A DNA stretch of 64,000 nucleotides, from the NCBI GenBank assembly GCA_027482225.1, contig JAIXWD010000006.1, forward strand, positions 62,001-126,000, given 5' to 3'. The position numbers were made by a program, and so were the translations under genes. Under the pieces are notes generated by a model, which had not been told where the DNA came from, made no database searches, and was given only the letters and a program-made list of their open reading frames with translations. Position 1 is the first letter of the stretch. The number at the start of each line of letters is the position of its first letter. Shown piece by piece: positions 37,741 to 48,321 of this stretch. This DNA is from Bacteroidota bacterium (GTDB lineage: Bacteria; Bacteroidota; Bacteroidia; UKL13-3).

Positions 37741-37760
37741 GCAAAAAGAATTTAAAACGT

Positions 37761-37787
37761 AAAGACGACTTCGGTCGTCTTTTTTTA
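37761..37787 (+). terminator. Terminator after lpdA with UUCG loop
   Basis: AAAGACGAC-TTCG-GTCGTCTTT followed by further Ts: a 9-bp stem closed by a stable C(UUCG)G tetraloop. Confidence 0.85.
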
Positions 37788-37935
37788 TGTTTTATAAAGT
37801 TAATAATGACGTGAAATTGCATTGAACAAGTAACTTCTGTTTATTTTTTTCTTGGTAACTGTTATTTAATCTGATTTAGAAGACCAACCTAGATGGGCTG
37901 ATTTTCTGGTCATCCGTATAATTTATCGCTTGCAC

Positions 37936-37965
37936 TTGACAAAGTGGTTTAAAATATTACCTTCG
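37936..37965 (+). promoter_or_regulatory. queA promoter
   Basis: TTG (37936-37938), exactly 19 nt, then TACCTTCG (37958-37965), which has one mismatch to TAnnTTTG. The start of transcription would be near 37971, giving a leader of about 60 nt before queA. Confidence 0.6.
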
Positions 37966-38029
37966 CACCTCATAAAATTATACTATTTTAGCCTAAGTAG
38001 TGCAGTTTTAATTTAAAACATTACCTTAA

Positions 38030-39076
38030 ATGAAATTATCTCAGTTTAAATTTAACTTCACCGAAAGCCTCATTGCGAAGTACCCGGCAGATGTTCGTCA
38101 CGACAGCAAAATGATGGTGCTTGATCGTAAAAAAGGAAAAATCGAGCACAAAGCATTTAGCGATATCCTAAAATATTTTGATGATAGGGATGTAATGATT
38201 AACAACAATACCAAAGTTTTTCCAGCTCGATTATACGGTAGCAAAGAAAAAACAGGTGCTAAAATTGAAGTTTTTTTGTTACGTGAGTTAAATAAAGAAA
38301 TGAAGTTATGGGACGTGTTAGTTGATCCAGCCCGTAAAATTCGTGTAGGTAATAAACTTTATTTTGGAGATGATACATTGGTTGCTGAAGTAGTTGATAA
38401 TACAACTTCTCGTGGACGTACCATTCGCTTTTTGTTTGATGGTGCAGATGAAGAACTTTGGAAATTAATTGAGAAATTAGGCGAAATGCCAATTCCTAAA
38501 TATATGAACCGCCCAGTTGAGAAATTGGATAAAGATCGTTTCCAAACCATTTTTGCCAAACATATTGGTGCAGTATCTCCACCAAGTGCAGGTTTACACT
38601 TTACCAAAGAGCTCATGATGCGTATGGAAATTAAAGGAGTAAACTTTACCGAAGTTACGGTGCACAATGGATTAGGCGCTTTCCGTGCTGTAGAGGTAGA
38701 AGATTTAACCAAACACAAAATGGATAGCGAGTTTTTTGATATTCCATCTGAAACATCTAAAGTGGTAAACAAAGCTTTAGAAGATAAGAGAAAAATTTGT
38801 GCAGTTGGTTCTTCTGTTATGCGTGCCATAGAATCTTCGGTGTCATCAACAGGCAGATTAAATGTAAACAGTGGTTGGACAGATAAATTTTTGTTTCCAC
38901 CTCACGATTTTAAAATTGCCAATTGTATGATTACCAACTTTCACCCGCCTGAATCAACCTTGTTGATGTTAAGTGCTGCATTTGCTGGTCATGATGAGTT
39001 GATGGAAGCATATCAAGAAGCGATTAAAAAGAAATATAAATTTATGGCTTACGGTGATGCACTGTTAATCATATAA
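38030..39076 (+). CDS. queA: S-adenosylmethionine:tRNA ribosyltransferase-isomerase QueA
   Basis: Converts preQ1 at tRNA position 34 to epoxyqueuosine using the ribosyl part of SAM. The 348-residue protein has the family motifs [20 protein letters not shown] near the start, [17 protein letters not shown], and [19 protein letters not shown] near the end. No other queuosine gene is adjacent. Confidence 0.96.
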   Translation: MKLSQFKFNFTESLIAKYPADVRHDSKMMVLDRKKGKIEHKAFSDILKYFDDRDVMINNNTKVFPARLYGSKEKTGAKIEVFLLRELNKEMKLWDVLVDPARKIRVGNKLYFGDDTLVAEVVDNTTSRGRTIRFLFDGADEELWKLIEKLGEMPIPKYMNRPVEKLDKDRFQTIFAKHIGAVSPPSAGLHFTKELMMRMEIKGVNFTEVTVHNGLGAFRAVEVEDLTKHKMDSEFFDIPSETSKVVNKALEDKRKICAVGSSVMRAIESSVSSTGRLNVNSGWTDKFLFPPHDFKIANCMITNFHPPESTLLMLSAAFAGHDELMEAYQEAIKKKYKFMAYGDALLII

Positions 39077-39098
39077 GGTTATAAAAAGATAATAGTTA

Positions 39099-39131
39099 AA
39101 ACGTCCCGAAATACTTCGGGACGTTTTTGTT
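39099..39131 (+). terminator. Terminator after queA
   Basis: A perfect 12-bp stem AAACGTCCCGAA/TTCGGGACGTTT with a 4-nt loop and a following T run. Confidence 0.85.
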
Positions 39132-39161
39132 TTATACCTATTTTATTAATTTGTAATTGTT

Positions 39162-39497
39162 ATGGAATCAACCTTACATCATTTCGAGCAATTAGATATC
39201 AGAACAGGAACCATTAAAGAAGCACGTGTGTTTGAAAAAGCACGTAAACCGGCTTATCAATTGGTGATTGATTTTGGTCAAGAAATTGGCATTAAACAAT
39301 CATCAGCCCAAATTACCCATTTCTACCAACCACAAGATTTAGTGGGCATGCAAGTAATTGCATTGGTTAATTTACCACCGCGCCAAATTGCTGATTTCAT
39401 GAGTGAGTGTTTGGTTTTAGGTTCAGTCAATCAGGATGGAAGTGTTGTGCTACTTCAACCCCAACAAGCGGTTGTTAACGGACTTAAAATAGCATAA
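39162..39497 (+). CDS. tRNA-binding domain protein (CsaA-like)
   Basis: A 111-residue single-domain OB-fold protein like CsaA and the C-terminal domain of methionyl-tRNA synthetase: FEQLDIRTGTIKEARVFEKARKP, IGIKQSSAQIT, and LVNLPPRQIADFMSECLVLG. CsaA has been linked to secretion chaperone activity and tRNA binding; the role here is not established. Small monocistronic gene between queA and the WYL regulator. Confidence 0.88.
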   Translation: MESTLHHFEQLDIRTGTIKEARVFEKARKPAYQLVIDFGQEIGIKQSSAQITHFYQPQDLVGMQVIALVNLPPRQIADFMSECLVLGSVNQDGSVVLLQPQQAVVNGLKIA

Positions 39498-39614
39498 GTT
39501 AACGGAATGGAAGTTGTAGGTTAGATGACTTAAACCCAAGAACTAAAAATGGGTATTTATAAACGGCAATCAATAAACTATTCAACTAATCTTTCCAAAG
39601 TATTACCTTGCACC

Positions 39615-40613
39615 ATGCCTAAAAATAAAAATGCATTTATACGTTACCGCATTATTGATGGGGCTTTACGCAATAAGCATAAACGTTATCCATCTAAACA
39701 AGATTTAATAGAAGCGTGTCAGGGTTTAGGTAGTGTAAGTGCACGTACTATTGATAGTGATATTTACGATATGAAATTTGATGAGGAGCTAGGCTATCAT
39801 GCTCCAATTGAATACGATCGTAAATTACGTGGTTATTATTATACCGATTCTAATTACAGTATTAATAATTTGCCGCTTAAAGATGAAGACTTATATGCGT
39901 TAGAATTTGCTTGTTCATTGCTAAAACAATTTGAAGGAATTGGTCCAATAAAACAGTTTATGCAATCGGTAGAAAAAATAGAAGACTATGTAAATCTTCG
40001 CAGTGTTTATGGCAACGATGATTTTTTACAAATAATTGAAACTGAAAAAAGCCTGAGTCAAAAAGGTAATGAATATTTAAGTCCTCTGTTATTAAGTATT
40101 AAAGAACAGCAAGCGGTTATGATGCATTATCGAGGTTTTGGGCATGTTGAAGTTAAGCACTACCAATTACATCCATATGTATTAAAGGAATACCGCAATC
40201 GCTGGTATGTAACAGGTAAATTGGTTGATAAAAATAGGATTCAAACTTTTGCATTAGAGCGCATCATACAAATACTACCTACATCCACTCATTTTACCCG
40301 CGATACCAGCTTTAATCCAGCTGAGTATTTTAAACATTCATTTGGTATTTCAGTTCACGATTATGAATCGCAACTAATTACTTTGAGCTTTAATCCGAGC
40401 GAAGCCCCTTATATTAAAAGTCAACCCTTGCATCAAACACAACAAATAGTGGTTGATGATGAAAAAGAGTTTAAAATTACAATAGATGTAATTCCATCTT
40501 ACGAATTAAAATCGCAAATATTAAGTTATGGTGATAAAGTAAAGGTAATTGCACCAAGCGAGTTAAAAAATGAGTTGAGACAAACCTTGCAACGTGCGAT
40601 TAAAAATTATTAG
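39615..40613 (+). CDS. WYL-domain transcriptional regulator
   Basis: From the ATG at 39615 (MPKNKNAFIRY) the protein has 332 residues; an upstream ATG at 39549 would add 22 residues without family resemblance. An N-terminal winged-helix-like domain (about 1-75) precedes a WYL ligand-binding domain with the HPYVLKEYRNRWYVTG motif and FALERI. A C-terminal WCX-type extension follows. WYL regulators respond to nucleotides or DNA-damage signals in several systems; the target here is unknown and it is not next to a defence locus. It may be a housekeeping regulator of Bacteroidota. Confidence 0.85.
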   Translation: MPKNKNAFIRYRIIDGALRNKHKRYPSKQDLIEACQGLGSVSARTIDSDIYDMKFDEELGYHAPIEYDRKLRGYYYTDSNYSINNLPLKDEDLYALEFACSLLKQFEGIGPIKQFMQSVEKIEDYVNLRSVYGNDDFLQIIETEKSLSQKGNEYLSPLLLSIKEQQAVMMHYRGFGHVEVKHYQLHPYVLKEYRNRWYVTGKLVDKNRIQTFALERIIQILPTSTHFTRDTSFNPAEYFKHSFGISVHDYESQLITLSFNPSEAPYIKSQPLHQTQQIVVDDEKEFKITIDVIPSYELKSQILSYGDKVKVIAPSELKNELRQTLQRAIKNY

Positions 40614-40676
40614 TTAACGTTAAATAAGCGCCATTTACTTGATTATTCTATTCGTTTTGGATTAATGCAACAAATC

Positions 40677-40708
40677 TTGCGGTAATGCCACATATTTTCC
40701 TATTTTTG
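40677..40708 (+). promoter_or_regulatory. guaB promoter
   Basis: TATTTTTG (40701-40708) matches the -7 consensus, with a TTG at 40677-40679, 21 nt upstream. The -7 element lies 30 bases before the ATG at 40739 and before the alternative TTG start at 40730. Confidence 0.55.
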
Positions 40709-40738
40709 CACGGCAAATAATAGAAGGTATTGTTTGCT

Positions 40739-42211
40739 ATGATAAACGACAAAGCTAAGTTTTACGGTGAAGGATTAACGTTTGATGACGTGTTGTTACT
40801 TCCCGCCTTTTCTGAAGTTCTCCCACGTGAGGTTAGCACTTCAACTCAATTAACAAAAAACATACGTATTAATGTGCCCATTATTTCGGCAGCAATGGAT
40901 ACTGTTACTGAATACAGTTTGGCTATTGCTATGGCACAATCGGGCGGTATAGGTATGTTACATAAAAACATGAGCATTGAGCGCCAAGCCGAAGAAGTTC
41001 GTAAGGTAAAACGCAGCGAAAGCGGAATGATTATGGACCCTGTAACTTTACCTGCAACTGCAACGCTAAAAGAAGCTCATAGAATTATGAGCGAAAATAA
41101 AATAGGGGGCATTCCAATTGTTGATGATAATTTTAAATTGATGGGTATTTTAACTAACCGCGATTTAAGGTTTGAAAAACAATTAAGTAAAAAAGTTACC
41201 GAAGTAATGACTAAAGAAAATTTAGTAACTGCACCTCAAGGAACTGATTTCAAAAAAGCAGAATCTATTTTACAGAAATATAAAATTGAAAAATTACCTG
41301 TAGTAGATAAAAAAGGCAAACTAATCGGCCTGATTACCTACCGTGATATATTGAAAGTAAAAGATAACCCTAATGCTTGTAAAGATAAACATGGCCGCTT
41401 AATGGTTGGTGCCGCAGTTGGTGTTACACCCGAGACGCCTGATCGTATTTCGGCTCTTGTAAAAGCAGGTGTTGATGTAATTACCATTGATACTGCACAC
41501 GGACATAGTGCTTTTGTAATAAATGAAATTAAACGTTTGCGCAAAATGTTTCCTAGTCTTGATATTATTGCAGGCAACGTAGCAACTGGTGAAGGTGCTA
41601 AAGCATTAGTTAAAGCGGGAGTTGATGCGGTTAAAGTTGGCGTAGGTCCGGGTTCTATTTGTACTACGCGTATCATTGCAGGTATAGGAATGCCTCAGTT
41701 ATCTGCTGTTTATGATGCGGCAAAGGCAATTAAAAGTAGTGGTGTACCCATTATTGCCGATGGTGGTATACGTTACAGTGGAGACATCGTTAAAGCACTA
41801 GCGGCAGGAGCTAGTACTGTAATGAGTGGTGGTATTTTTGCCGGAACTGAAGAGTCTCCAGGTGAAACCATCATATTTGAAGGTCGTAAATTTAAATCGT
41901 ACCGCGGTATGGGTAGTATAGAAGCCATGAAAGAAGGCAGTAAAGACCGTTATTTCCAAGATGCCGAAGAAGAAATTGCAAAGCTAGTACCAGAAGGTAT
42001 TGTGGGTATGGTTGCTTATAAAGGCAGTTTAAAAGATGTAATCTATCAATTTACTGGAGGTTTACGTGCAGGTATGGGTTATGTTGGCGCTAAAAACATC
42101 ACCGAATTACAAAAAGCCAAGTTTGTAAAAATAACAGGCGCAGGTGCTAAAGAAAGCCACGCACATGATGTTACCATAACCAAAGAAGCTCCTAACTACA
42201 GCAAAAAGTAA
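40739..42211 (+). CDS. guaB: Inosine-5'-monophosphate dehydrogenase
   Basis: Oxidises IMP to XMP, the first step of GMP synthesis. From the ATG at 40739 it has 490 residues; a TTG at 40730 is less likely. It has the N-terminal catalytic barrel start [12 protein letters not shown], a pair of CBS domains (about 95-215), the catalytic loop GPGSICTTR with the active-site Cys, GGIRYSGDI, and the flap YRGMGS. It ends in a strong terminator. Confidence 0.96.
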   Translation: MINDKAKFYGEGLTFDDVLLLPAFSEVLPREVSTSTQLTKNIRINVPIISAAMDTVTEYSLAIAMAQSGGIGMLHKNMSIERQAEEVRKVKRSESGMIMDPVTLPATATLKEAHRIMSENKIGGIPIVDDNFKLMGILTNRDLRFEKQLSKKVTEVMTKENLVTAPQGTDFKKAESILQKYKIEKLPVVDKKGKLIGLITYRDILKVKDNPNACKDKHGRLMVGAAVGVTPETPDRISALVKAGVDVITIDTAHGHSAFVINEIKRLRKMFPSLDIIAGNVATGEGAKALVKAGVDAVKVGVGPGSICTTRIIAGIGMPQLSAVYDAAKAIKSSGVPIIADGGIRYSGDIVKALAAGASTVMSGGIFAGTEESPGETIIFEGRKFKSYRGMGSIEAMKEGSKDRYFQDAEEEIAKLVPEGIVGMVAYKGSLKDVIYQFTGGLRAGMGYVGAKNITELQKAKFVKITGAGAKESHAHDVTITKEAPNYSKK

Positions 42212-42228
42212 ATATTTATACTCTAATT

Positions 42229-42264
42229 AAAAGACGGTAACAAACTATGTTACCGTCTTTTTTA
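42229..42264 (+). terminator. Terminator after guaB
   Basis: AAAAGACGGTAAC/GTTACCGTCTTTT, a 13-bp stem with a 7-nt loop followed by Ts. Its presence argues against the long helicase start at 42247, which would lie inside the hairpin. Confidence 0.85.
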
Positions 42265-42321
42265 TTTATATATTACTTCGCAAATACATTGCGAAGTGAA
42301 GGCATAACTTTGAACCCGATT

Positions 42322-45300
42322 ATGAATATAGATTACAACCAAATATTTCAACAAGAGTTTAGCAAACTTAACCCTGAGCAACAAGCAGCTGTTACAACTA
42401 CCGAGGGGCCTGTGTTAGTTATTGCTGGGCCGGGTACTGGCAAAACACAGATATTAGCGGCACGCATTGCAAATATTATTAGTGTATCAGACAACAAAGC
42501 CGAGGATGTATTGTGTTTAACATATACCGATGCAGGCGCTATAGCCATGCGTAAAAGATTGTTGCAATTTATTGGTCCTGATGCTTACAAAGTTGAAGTG
42601 CAAACTTTCCACGCATTTTGTAACATGGTTATTCAAGAAAACCTAGACCATTTTGGGTTGCGTGGTTTAGATGCTATAAGTGAGTTGGAACAAATAGAAT
42701 TTGTGCATCAAATCATTGATGGCTTTCCTAAAAATCACCCACTAAAAAGATACACGGGCGATGTGTATTACGAAACCAAAAAGTTATTGGGTTTGTATGA
42801 GCAAATGAAACGCGAAAATTGGACTACCGCATATTTACACCAACAAGTGGATTTGTACTTGGAGGATATAAAAACACGTGACGAATACATCTACAAGAAA
42901 ACAACAAAATACGGTAAAGCTGGCGATTTAAAACAAAAAGTATACGATGCTGAAGTAAACCGCATGTTGCAACTAAAGGCAGCTGCTGATACTTTTGATA
43001 CATATCAAAATATACTTAAAAAACACGGCCGTTACGATTTTTCAGATATGATTTTGTGGGTGATTGAGGCTTTTAATCAAAAGCCAGATATGTTAAGTCA
43101 GTACCAAGAAAAATACCAGTATTTTTTGGTGGATGAATACCAAGATACAAATGGCGCACAAAATGAAGTATTGCAATTATTAATTCAGTATTGGGATAGC
43201 CCAAATGTATTTTGTGTGGGTGATGACGATCAATCCATATACCGATTTCAGGGTGCCAACGTGGAGAATATACAACACTTTAAAAAATTATATCAAACAC
43301 AAGGGTTAACTGAAATTTCGTTGGTAGAAAACTACCGCAGTACACAATTTATTTTAGATGCAGCTAAAGCCCTAATCAGTAACAATAAAGTTAGGCTTGA
43401 TCCAAATAAAACATTAGTGGCAAAGAATTCACTTTATGCTAACTTATCTATTAAACCAACATTAATCGAATATTACAATTTGGCACATGAAGCAGTTGGT
43501 ATTGCGTTACAAATAGAAAGTTTAAAACAACAAGGAACCAAGCTTAGTGAAATTGCCGTAATATACCGAAAACATTCTCAATCAGAGGATATTATTAAGT
43601 ATTTACAGGCCAAAAAAATTGGTGTAAATGCCAAAAAGAAAATAGATATTTTACATGAGCCTTTAATAAAAAAGATTGTACAAATGCTGCGTTATATATC
43701 GGCAGAAAACCACAAAGCCAATACAGGCGAAGCTTTTATTTACGAGTTGTTACATTTCGACTTTTTTAACATTCCTCCAATAGAAATTGCACGTATATCT
43801 GTAAATGTATATAGCAAAAATTTTAGCGAACGAAAAACCACATGGCGCGAAGAAATAAGAAATGCTATCCATAAAAAACCAACTGATTTATTTACACAAG
43901 AACTGCAACAAGGCAAAGAATTAGCCTATGCATCAAAAGTAATTGAAGGTTGGATTAGGGATGGCCAAAATTTAACTACACAACAGTTAATCGAACGCAT
44001 CATAAATGAAAGTGGCTTATTGGCGCAATGTTTAACTGGGGCTGATAAAAGATGGAACATGCAGTTGTTACATACATTTTTTGATTTTGTAAAAAGTGAA
44101 TGTAGTCGTAAACCTAAAACCACCGTTAAGCAATTATTAGAAACCATCGATTTAATGTTGAGTCAAAAAGTGGCATTACCTGCCCAACTTATTGCCTTTG
44201 CGGATGATGGTGTAAATTTTTTAACCGCACATTCATCAAAAGGATTAGAGTTTGAATATGTGTTTATGATGGGTTGCACTACCAAAGTTTGGGAAAAATC
44301 AAGCAATAATTTAGACTTTAAATTACCCGATAATGTTTTTACCGATACAGAAAATATAGGAGGAGAGGATGAAGATGCTGAAAGCCGCAGGTTGTTTTAT
44401 GTGGGCATGACGCGCGCTAAACGCGAATTAAATATCAGTTATGCTAAGTTTGACAATAAAGGAAAAGACCTAGAAAAAAGTCGTTTAGTTGCAGAACTTG
44501 AAACACATGCGCATTTACAAACTCAGTTTGTTTCATTACCTGATGAGCAGATGATTGATTTTACACTATTTGTATTACAAAATCAAAAAGCACAAGCACC
44601 TGCAAGTTTATTTGATAACGAATTTGTGGAAGAATTGCTTCAGAAATACTCCTTAAGTGTAACGCATTTAAATAACTATTTAAAATGCCCTACTGCATTT
44701 TATTTTAACAATTTAATTCGTGTGCCTGCCCCTTTAAGTGCAGCCATGACATTTGGTAGTGCGGTACATTATGCATTAGAAATGTTATTTAGAAACATGA
44801 ATATCCATACCGAAAAACAGTTTGCTGGGGTAGAGGATTTTATGAAAGATTTTAAATGGTACATGCGTAGGTTTGAAGATTCATTTACAGAAATTGAATT
44901 TAAACGTAGGATAGAATACGGTGATGAAATATTACCGAATTTTTATGATACATATATTAGTCAGTGGAATAAAATTACCAGTATTGAGCGCAGTTATCGC
45001 AATGTTGTTATGGATGGTGTACCATTAAATGGTAAATTGGATAAAATTGAATTTGATGGCAACAATGTAAATGTAGTTGATTATAAAACTGGTCAGTTTG
45101 AACGTGCAAAAACAAAATTTGGACCACCAAATAAAGAGCGTGTAGAAAAGGCAAAAGGCGAAGACAAAGATGTACAGTTTGAAGATGAATTTGGTGGAGA
45201 TTATTGGCGTCAAGCTGTGTTTTATAAAATATTAATTGATGCCGATAAAAATACTACTTGGCAAATGAAAAGTGCCGAGTTTGATTTTGTTGAGCCAGAT

Positions 45301-45525
45301 AAAGCCACCGGGAATTATATTAAACAACCTGTACTCATAACCAATGATGATATAGAAATTGTGAAGCAACAAATTACATCAACTTACACCAAAATTAAGG
45401 CAAAAGAATTTAGCCAAGGATGCGGTAAAGATGAATGTATGTGGTGCGATTTTGTGAGTACATACTATAACAATCACTTGCCTGTAATAGGCGGTTTGTC
45501 AGCGAATCGTGAGGAGGGTTTTTAA
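42322..45525 (+). CDS. UvrD/AddA-like DNA helicase fused to a PD-(D/E)XK nuclease with Cys cluster
   Basis: A 1067-residue protein from the ATG at 42322. The superfamily I helicase part has Walker A GPGTGKT (36-42), motif II DEYQDTN (271-277), GDDDQSIYRFQGA, ENYRST, FLTAHSSKGLEFEYVF and VGMTRAKREL. The C-terminal nuclease has GKLDKIEF and DYKTGQ (Asp920, Lys922). Four cysteines, C789 (YLKCPTAF) and C1034, C1039, C1042 (CGKDECMWC), frame the nuclease as in AddB/Cas4 iron-sulphur nucleases. The likely role is DNA end processing in recombination repair. The stop overlaps the convergent gene by four bases. Confidence 0.88.
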   Translation: MNIDYNQIFQQEFSKLNPEQQAAVTTTEGPVLVIAGPGTGKTQILAARIANIISVSDNKAEDVLCLTYTDAGAIAMRKRLLQFIGPDAYKVEVQTFHAFCNMVIQENLDHFGLRGLDAISELEQIEFVHQIIDGFPKNHPLKRYTGDVYYETKKLLGLYEQMKRENWTTAYLHQQVDLYLEDIKTRDEYIYKKTTKYGKAGDLKQKVYDAEVNRMLQLKAAADTFDTYQNILKKHGRYDFSDMILWVIEAFNQKPDMLSQYQEKYQYFLVDEYQDTNGAQNEVLQLLIQYWDSPNVFCVGDDDQSIYRFQGANVENIQHFKKLYQTQGLTEISLVENYRSTQFILDAAKALISNNKVRLDPNKTLVAKNSLYANLSIKPTLIEYYNLAHEAVGIALQIESLKQQGTKLSEIAVIYRKHSQSEDIIKYLQAKKIGVNAKKKIDILHEPLIKKIVQMLRYISAENHKANTGEAFIYELLHFDFFNIPPIEIARISVNVYSKNFSERKTTWREEIRNAIHKKPTDLFTQELQQGKELAYASKVIEGWIRDGQNLTTQQLIERIINESGLLAQCLTGADKRWNMQLLHTFFDFVKSECSRKPKTTVKQLLETIDLMLSQKVALPAQLIAFADDGVNFLTAHSSKGLEFEYVFMMGCTTKVWEKSSNNLDFKLPDNVFTDTENIGGEDEDAESRRLFYVGMTRAKRELNISYAKFDNKGKDLEKSRLVAELETHAHLQTQFVSLPDEQMIDFTLFVLQNQKAQAPASLFDNEFVEELLQKYSLSVTHLNNYLKCPTAFYFNNLIRVPAPLSAAMTFGSAVHYALEMLFRNMNIHTEKQFAGVEDFMKDFKWYMRRFEDSFTEIEFKRRIEYGDEILPNFYDTYISQWNKITSIERSYRNVVMDGVPLNGKLDKIEFDGNNVNVVDYKTGQFERAKTKFGPPNKERVEKAKGEDKDVQFEDEFGGDYWRQAVFYKILIDADKNTTWQMKSAEFDFVEPDKATGNYIKQPVLITNDDIEIVKQQITSTYTKIKAKEFSQGCGKDECMWCDFVSTYYNNHLPVIGGLSANREEGF

Positions 45526-45896
45526 GCCAAGAAATCTGAAAAATCTCTTTTTAGTTCTAAAAATAAATCAAAAAATATAGCTACATGATCTCGTAGCCTC
45601 AAGTGCATAAGGCTTACCTGATCTCTAAGCTTTGGAGTAGGGTAGGCTTTTAGTTTTTTAATGTTGTTTTCATGTTGTTTCAAATCATGCTTTAATATCT
45701 CAATCACTTCACGCTGGTATACAAATTGGTTTTGGAAGTGTATGACATTTTGTGCAAAATATTTTTTGTAGAATGTTGGCGTAAAATCTGCCAGTTGATC
45801 TTGCATGTTAGCTAACTCCAAATTGTAAAACTCAATTTCATTTAGCCAATGTTTGTACTCCAAATCGTGGGATACTTTTACTTCAGTTGTAGCCAT
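45522..45896 (-). CDS. Small coiled-coil protein of unknown function
   Basis: A 124-residue soluble protein rich in Lys, Glu, Gln and Leu, predicted mostly helical and likely coiled coil (QREVIEILKHDLKQHENNIKKLK). It has no signal peptide or recognised domain. It converges on the helicase gene with a four-base overlap of the stops. Its regular frame and unbroken length make it a likely real gene. Confidence 0.65.
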   Translation of the reverse strand: MATTEVKVSHDLEYKHWLNEIEFYNLELANMQDQLADFTPTFYKKYFAQNVIHFQNQFVYQREVIEILKHDLKQHENNIKKLKAYPTPKLRDQVSLMHLRLRDHVAIFFDLFLELKRDFSDFLA

Positions 45897-46050
45897 AACG
45901 ATAGATTAGTTTTATTGAGGAGCATGAAGGTAAAACCATAAGTTGTTAAAAACAAGTATTTTATGTTAAATTTTTAATTTGGTGTAAAAAGTTAATTGCC
46001 TGAAAAGCCGTAAATTGACAAATATCCTGTGTATGGGGCCGTAATTCTTA

Positions 46051-46058
46051 TATTTTTG
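46051..46058 (+). promoter_or_regulatory. -7 element of fumC
   Basis: TATTTTTG matches the -7 consensus, 23 bases before the fumC ATG. The nearest upstream TTG (46015) is too distant to be its -33 element. Confidence 0.4.
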
Positions 46059-46081
46059 CGCCACTTAATAAAAAATCACAC

Positions 46082-47476
46082 ATGGAATTTAGAATTGAAC
46101 ACGACACCATGGGCGAGGTAAAAGTACCTGCCGACAAATACTGGGGCGCGCAAACAGAGCGTTCACGTAATAATTTTAAAATTGGTCCTGAGGCTAGTAT
46201 GCCCAAAGAAGTGATCCATGCTTTTGCCTATTTAAAAAAGGCAGCAGCTCATGCTAATTGCGAATTAGGGGTATTGCCTACTGATAAAAGGGATTTAATT
46301 AGCACTGTTTGTGATGAAATTTTAACTGGTAAATTAGATGGTGAATTTCCATTGGTAATTTGGCAAACTGGCAGCGGTACGCAAAGTAACATGAATGCCA
46401 ACGAGGTAATTGCATACCGTGCACATGTACTTAACGGTGGTAAGTTAACCGATGATGTGAAAGCATTACATCCTAATGATGATGTAAATAAATCTCAATC
46501 ATCAAATGATACTTACCCAACGGCTATGCATATAGCTGCATATAAAATGGTGGTTGAAATAACCATTCCAGGTATTTTGAAATTACGTAACACTTTAGCT
46601 AAAAAAGCTGAGGCATTTAAAGATATTGTAAAAACTGGTCGTACGCACTTTATGGATGCTACACCTTTAACTTTAGGTCAAGAGTTTGGTGGTTATGTGC
46701 AACAATTAGACAACGGTGTACGTGCATTAAACAACGCTTTAGAAATGGTTAAAGAATTAGCATTAGGAGGAACCGCAGTTGGTACTGGTTTAAATGCTCC
46801 TAAAGGTTATGATGTATTGGTAGCACAAAAAATTGCAGAATTTACTGGACATCCTTTTATCACTGCACCAAATAAATTTGAAGCTTTGGCAGCGCATGAT
46901 GCCATGGTTGAATTGAGTGGTGCATTAAAGCGCGTGGCTGTTAGTGCAATGAAAATTGCCAATGATATTAGAATGTTATCATCTGGTCCGCGCAGTGGCA
47001 TTGGCGAAATTGTTATTCCTGATAACGAACCTGGCTCATCAATTATGCCGGGTAAAGTTAATCCAACCCAACCTGAGGCTATGACCATGGTTGCAGCACA
47101 AGTTATGGGCAACGATGTAGCTGTTTCAATAGGTGGCAGTAATGGTCATTTTGAGTTAAATGTATTTAAGCCACTAATTGCGGCTAACGTATTACAAAGT
47201 GCCCGTTTAATAGGTGATGCTTGTGTGAGCTTTAACGATAAATGTGCTGAAGGTATTGAACCAAACAACGAAATTATTAAACGCCATTTAGAAAATAGCT
47301 TAATGTTAGTTACTGCACTTAATCCTCATATTGGATATGAAAAGGCAGCAAAAATTGCTAAAACCGCACACAAAGAAAACAAAACATTACGTGAAGCTGC
47401 GATACAGTTAGGTTACCTAACAAATGAGCAATTTGATGCTTGGGTTAAGCCAGAAAATATGGTTGGCAATTTGTAA
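46082..47476 (+). CDS. fumC: Class II fumarate hydratase
   Basis: Interconverts fumarate and malate in the TCA cycle. The 464-residue protein has the class II signatures [42 protein letters not shown], and the superfamily signature [16 protein letters not shown]. Length matches E. coli FumC. Monocistronic with strong terminator. Confidence 0.96.
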   Translation: MEFRIEHDTMGEVKVPADKYWGAQTERSRNNFKIGPEASMPKEVIHAFAYLKKAAAHANCELGVLPTDKRDLISTVCDEILTGKLDGEFPLVIWQTGSGTQSNMNANEVIAYRAHVLNGGKLTDDVKALHPNDDVNKSQSSNDTYPTAMHIAAYKMVVEITIPGILKLRNTLAKKAEAFKDIVKTGRTHFMDATPLTLGQEFGGYVQQLDNGVRALNNALEMVKELALGGTAVGTGLNAPKGYDVLVAQKIAEFTGHPFITAPNKFEALAAHDAMVELSGALKRVAVSAMKIANDIRMLSSGPRSGIGEIVIPDNEPGSSIMPGKVNPTQPEAMTMVAAQVMGNDVAVSIGGSNGHFELNVFKPLIAANVLQSARLIGDACVSFNDKCAEGIEPNNEIIKRHLENSLMLVTALNPHIGYEKAAKIAKTAHKENKTLREAAIQLGYLTNEQFDAWVKPENMVGNL

Positions 47477-47503
47477 ATCAACTGATTTATTTAAACTTAA
47501 ACG

Positions 47504-47541
47504 AATAACGCGGGCTACCCTTGGGTAGCCCGCGTTATTTT
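47504..47541 (+). terminator. Terminator after fumC
   Basis: A 17-bp perfect inverted repeat (47504-47520 with 47523-47539; core GCGGGCTACCC/GGGTAGCCCGC) followed by TT-rich DNA; the strongest hairpin in the window. Confidence 0.9.
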
Positions 47542-47557
47542 ATTATACTTGCCAATC

Positions 47558-48193
47558 ATGCAAATGCTAGACCCTATTTGGAAAGGAATATTAACAGGAT
47601 TGTTATTTACATTAACATTCGGTACCGTATTCTTTTCATTGATTCAAACCAGTGTAAAAAGAGGGTTTAACAAAGCACTATTTATTGCTTTAGGTGTTTT
47701 GCTCAGCGATGCTTTGTTTATTGCTATTACGGTTTGGGGAACTTCCTTTATTGCTGACGAAATAAAAAAGTTTGACATGGAAATTCGTATTTTAGGTTTT
47801 GCTTTTTTGGTTATTTTAGGTATTCGTTCAATGATAAAAAAAGAGGTTGATCATACTAATGATGCCGCACCAACAGAACGCAAAGGAATATTATATTTTA
47901 TTAAAGGTGCCATGTTAAATAGCCTCAATCCTATGGTATTAATTAGCTGGATGGGAGTAACTACTTACGTTGAAACAGTAGTAAAATTTGACCATAATAA
48001 CACCATCTTTTTTTTTATGATCGTGCTCGCTACGATGCTTACCACCATGATTGGTATTGTATACTTTGCAGGTAAATTGCGTCATGTATTATCTGCTCAA
48101 AACATGCATCGGTTAAATGTTTTTAGCGGAATTATTTTTCTTGTTTTCGCTTTAGTAATTCTTTGGCCAGTAACCGGTTTGGGTAGTTTTTAA
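47558..48193 (+). CDS. LysE-family amino-acid exporter
   Basis: From the ATG at 47558 (a TTG three codons earlier is disfavoured) the protein is 211 residues with about six membrane helices. Family features include FTLTFGTVFFSLIQTSVKRGF near the start, GVLLSDALFIA, and MLNSLNPMVLISWMGV near residue 125. LysE/RhtB proteins export amino acids; the substrate cannot be read from sequence. Starts 17 bases after the fumC terminator stem. Confidence 0.85.
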   Translation: MQMLDPIWKGILTGLLFTLTFGTVFFSLIQTSVKRGFNKALFIALGVLLSDALFIAITVWGTSFIADEIKKFDMEIRILGFAFLVILGIRSMIKKEVDHTNDAAPTERKGILYFIKGAMLNSLNPMVLISWMGVTTYVETVVKFDHNNTIFFFMIVLATMLTTMIGIVYFAGKLRHVLSAQNMHRLNVFSGIIFLVFALVILWPVTGLGSF

Positions 48194-48321
48194 GATAGGT
48201 TATTGGTTGAAAGGTTTGATGTTCAGAACTTAAACTTGAATTGATAATTTGTTTCCTCACTTCATTATTAGCTACGCTGATTTTTGTTTCGTGCTTCGTA
48301 TTTCGATTTTCGAATTTCTTT

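Noticed and set aside
42247-42321. Extended helicase start
   Set aside because: It begins within the guaB terminator hairpin, and the ATG at 42322 matches the family N-terminus.
48194-48321. Possible short repeat near TTTCGTGCTTCGTATTTCGATTTTCG
   Set aside because: Slightly repetitive wording but no second copy found in the window; not enough for a repeat call.
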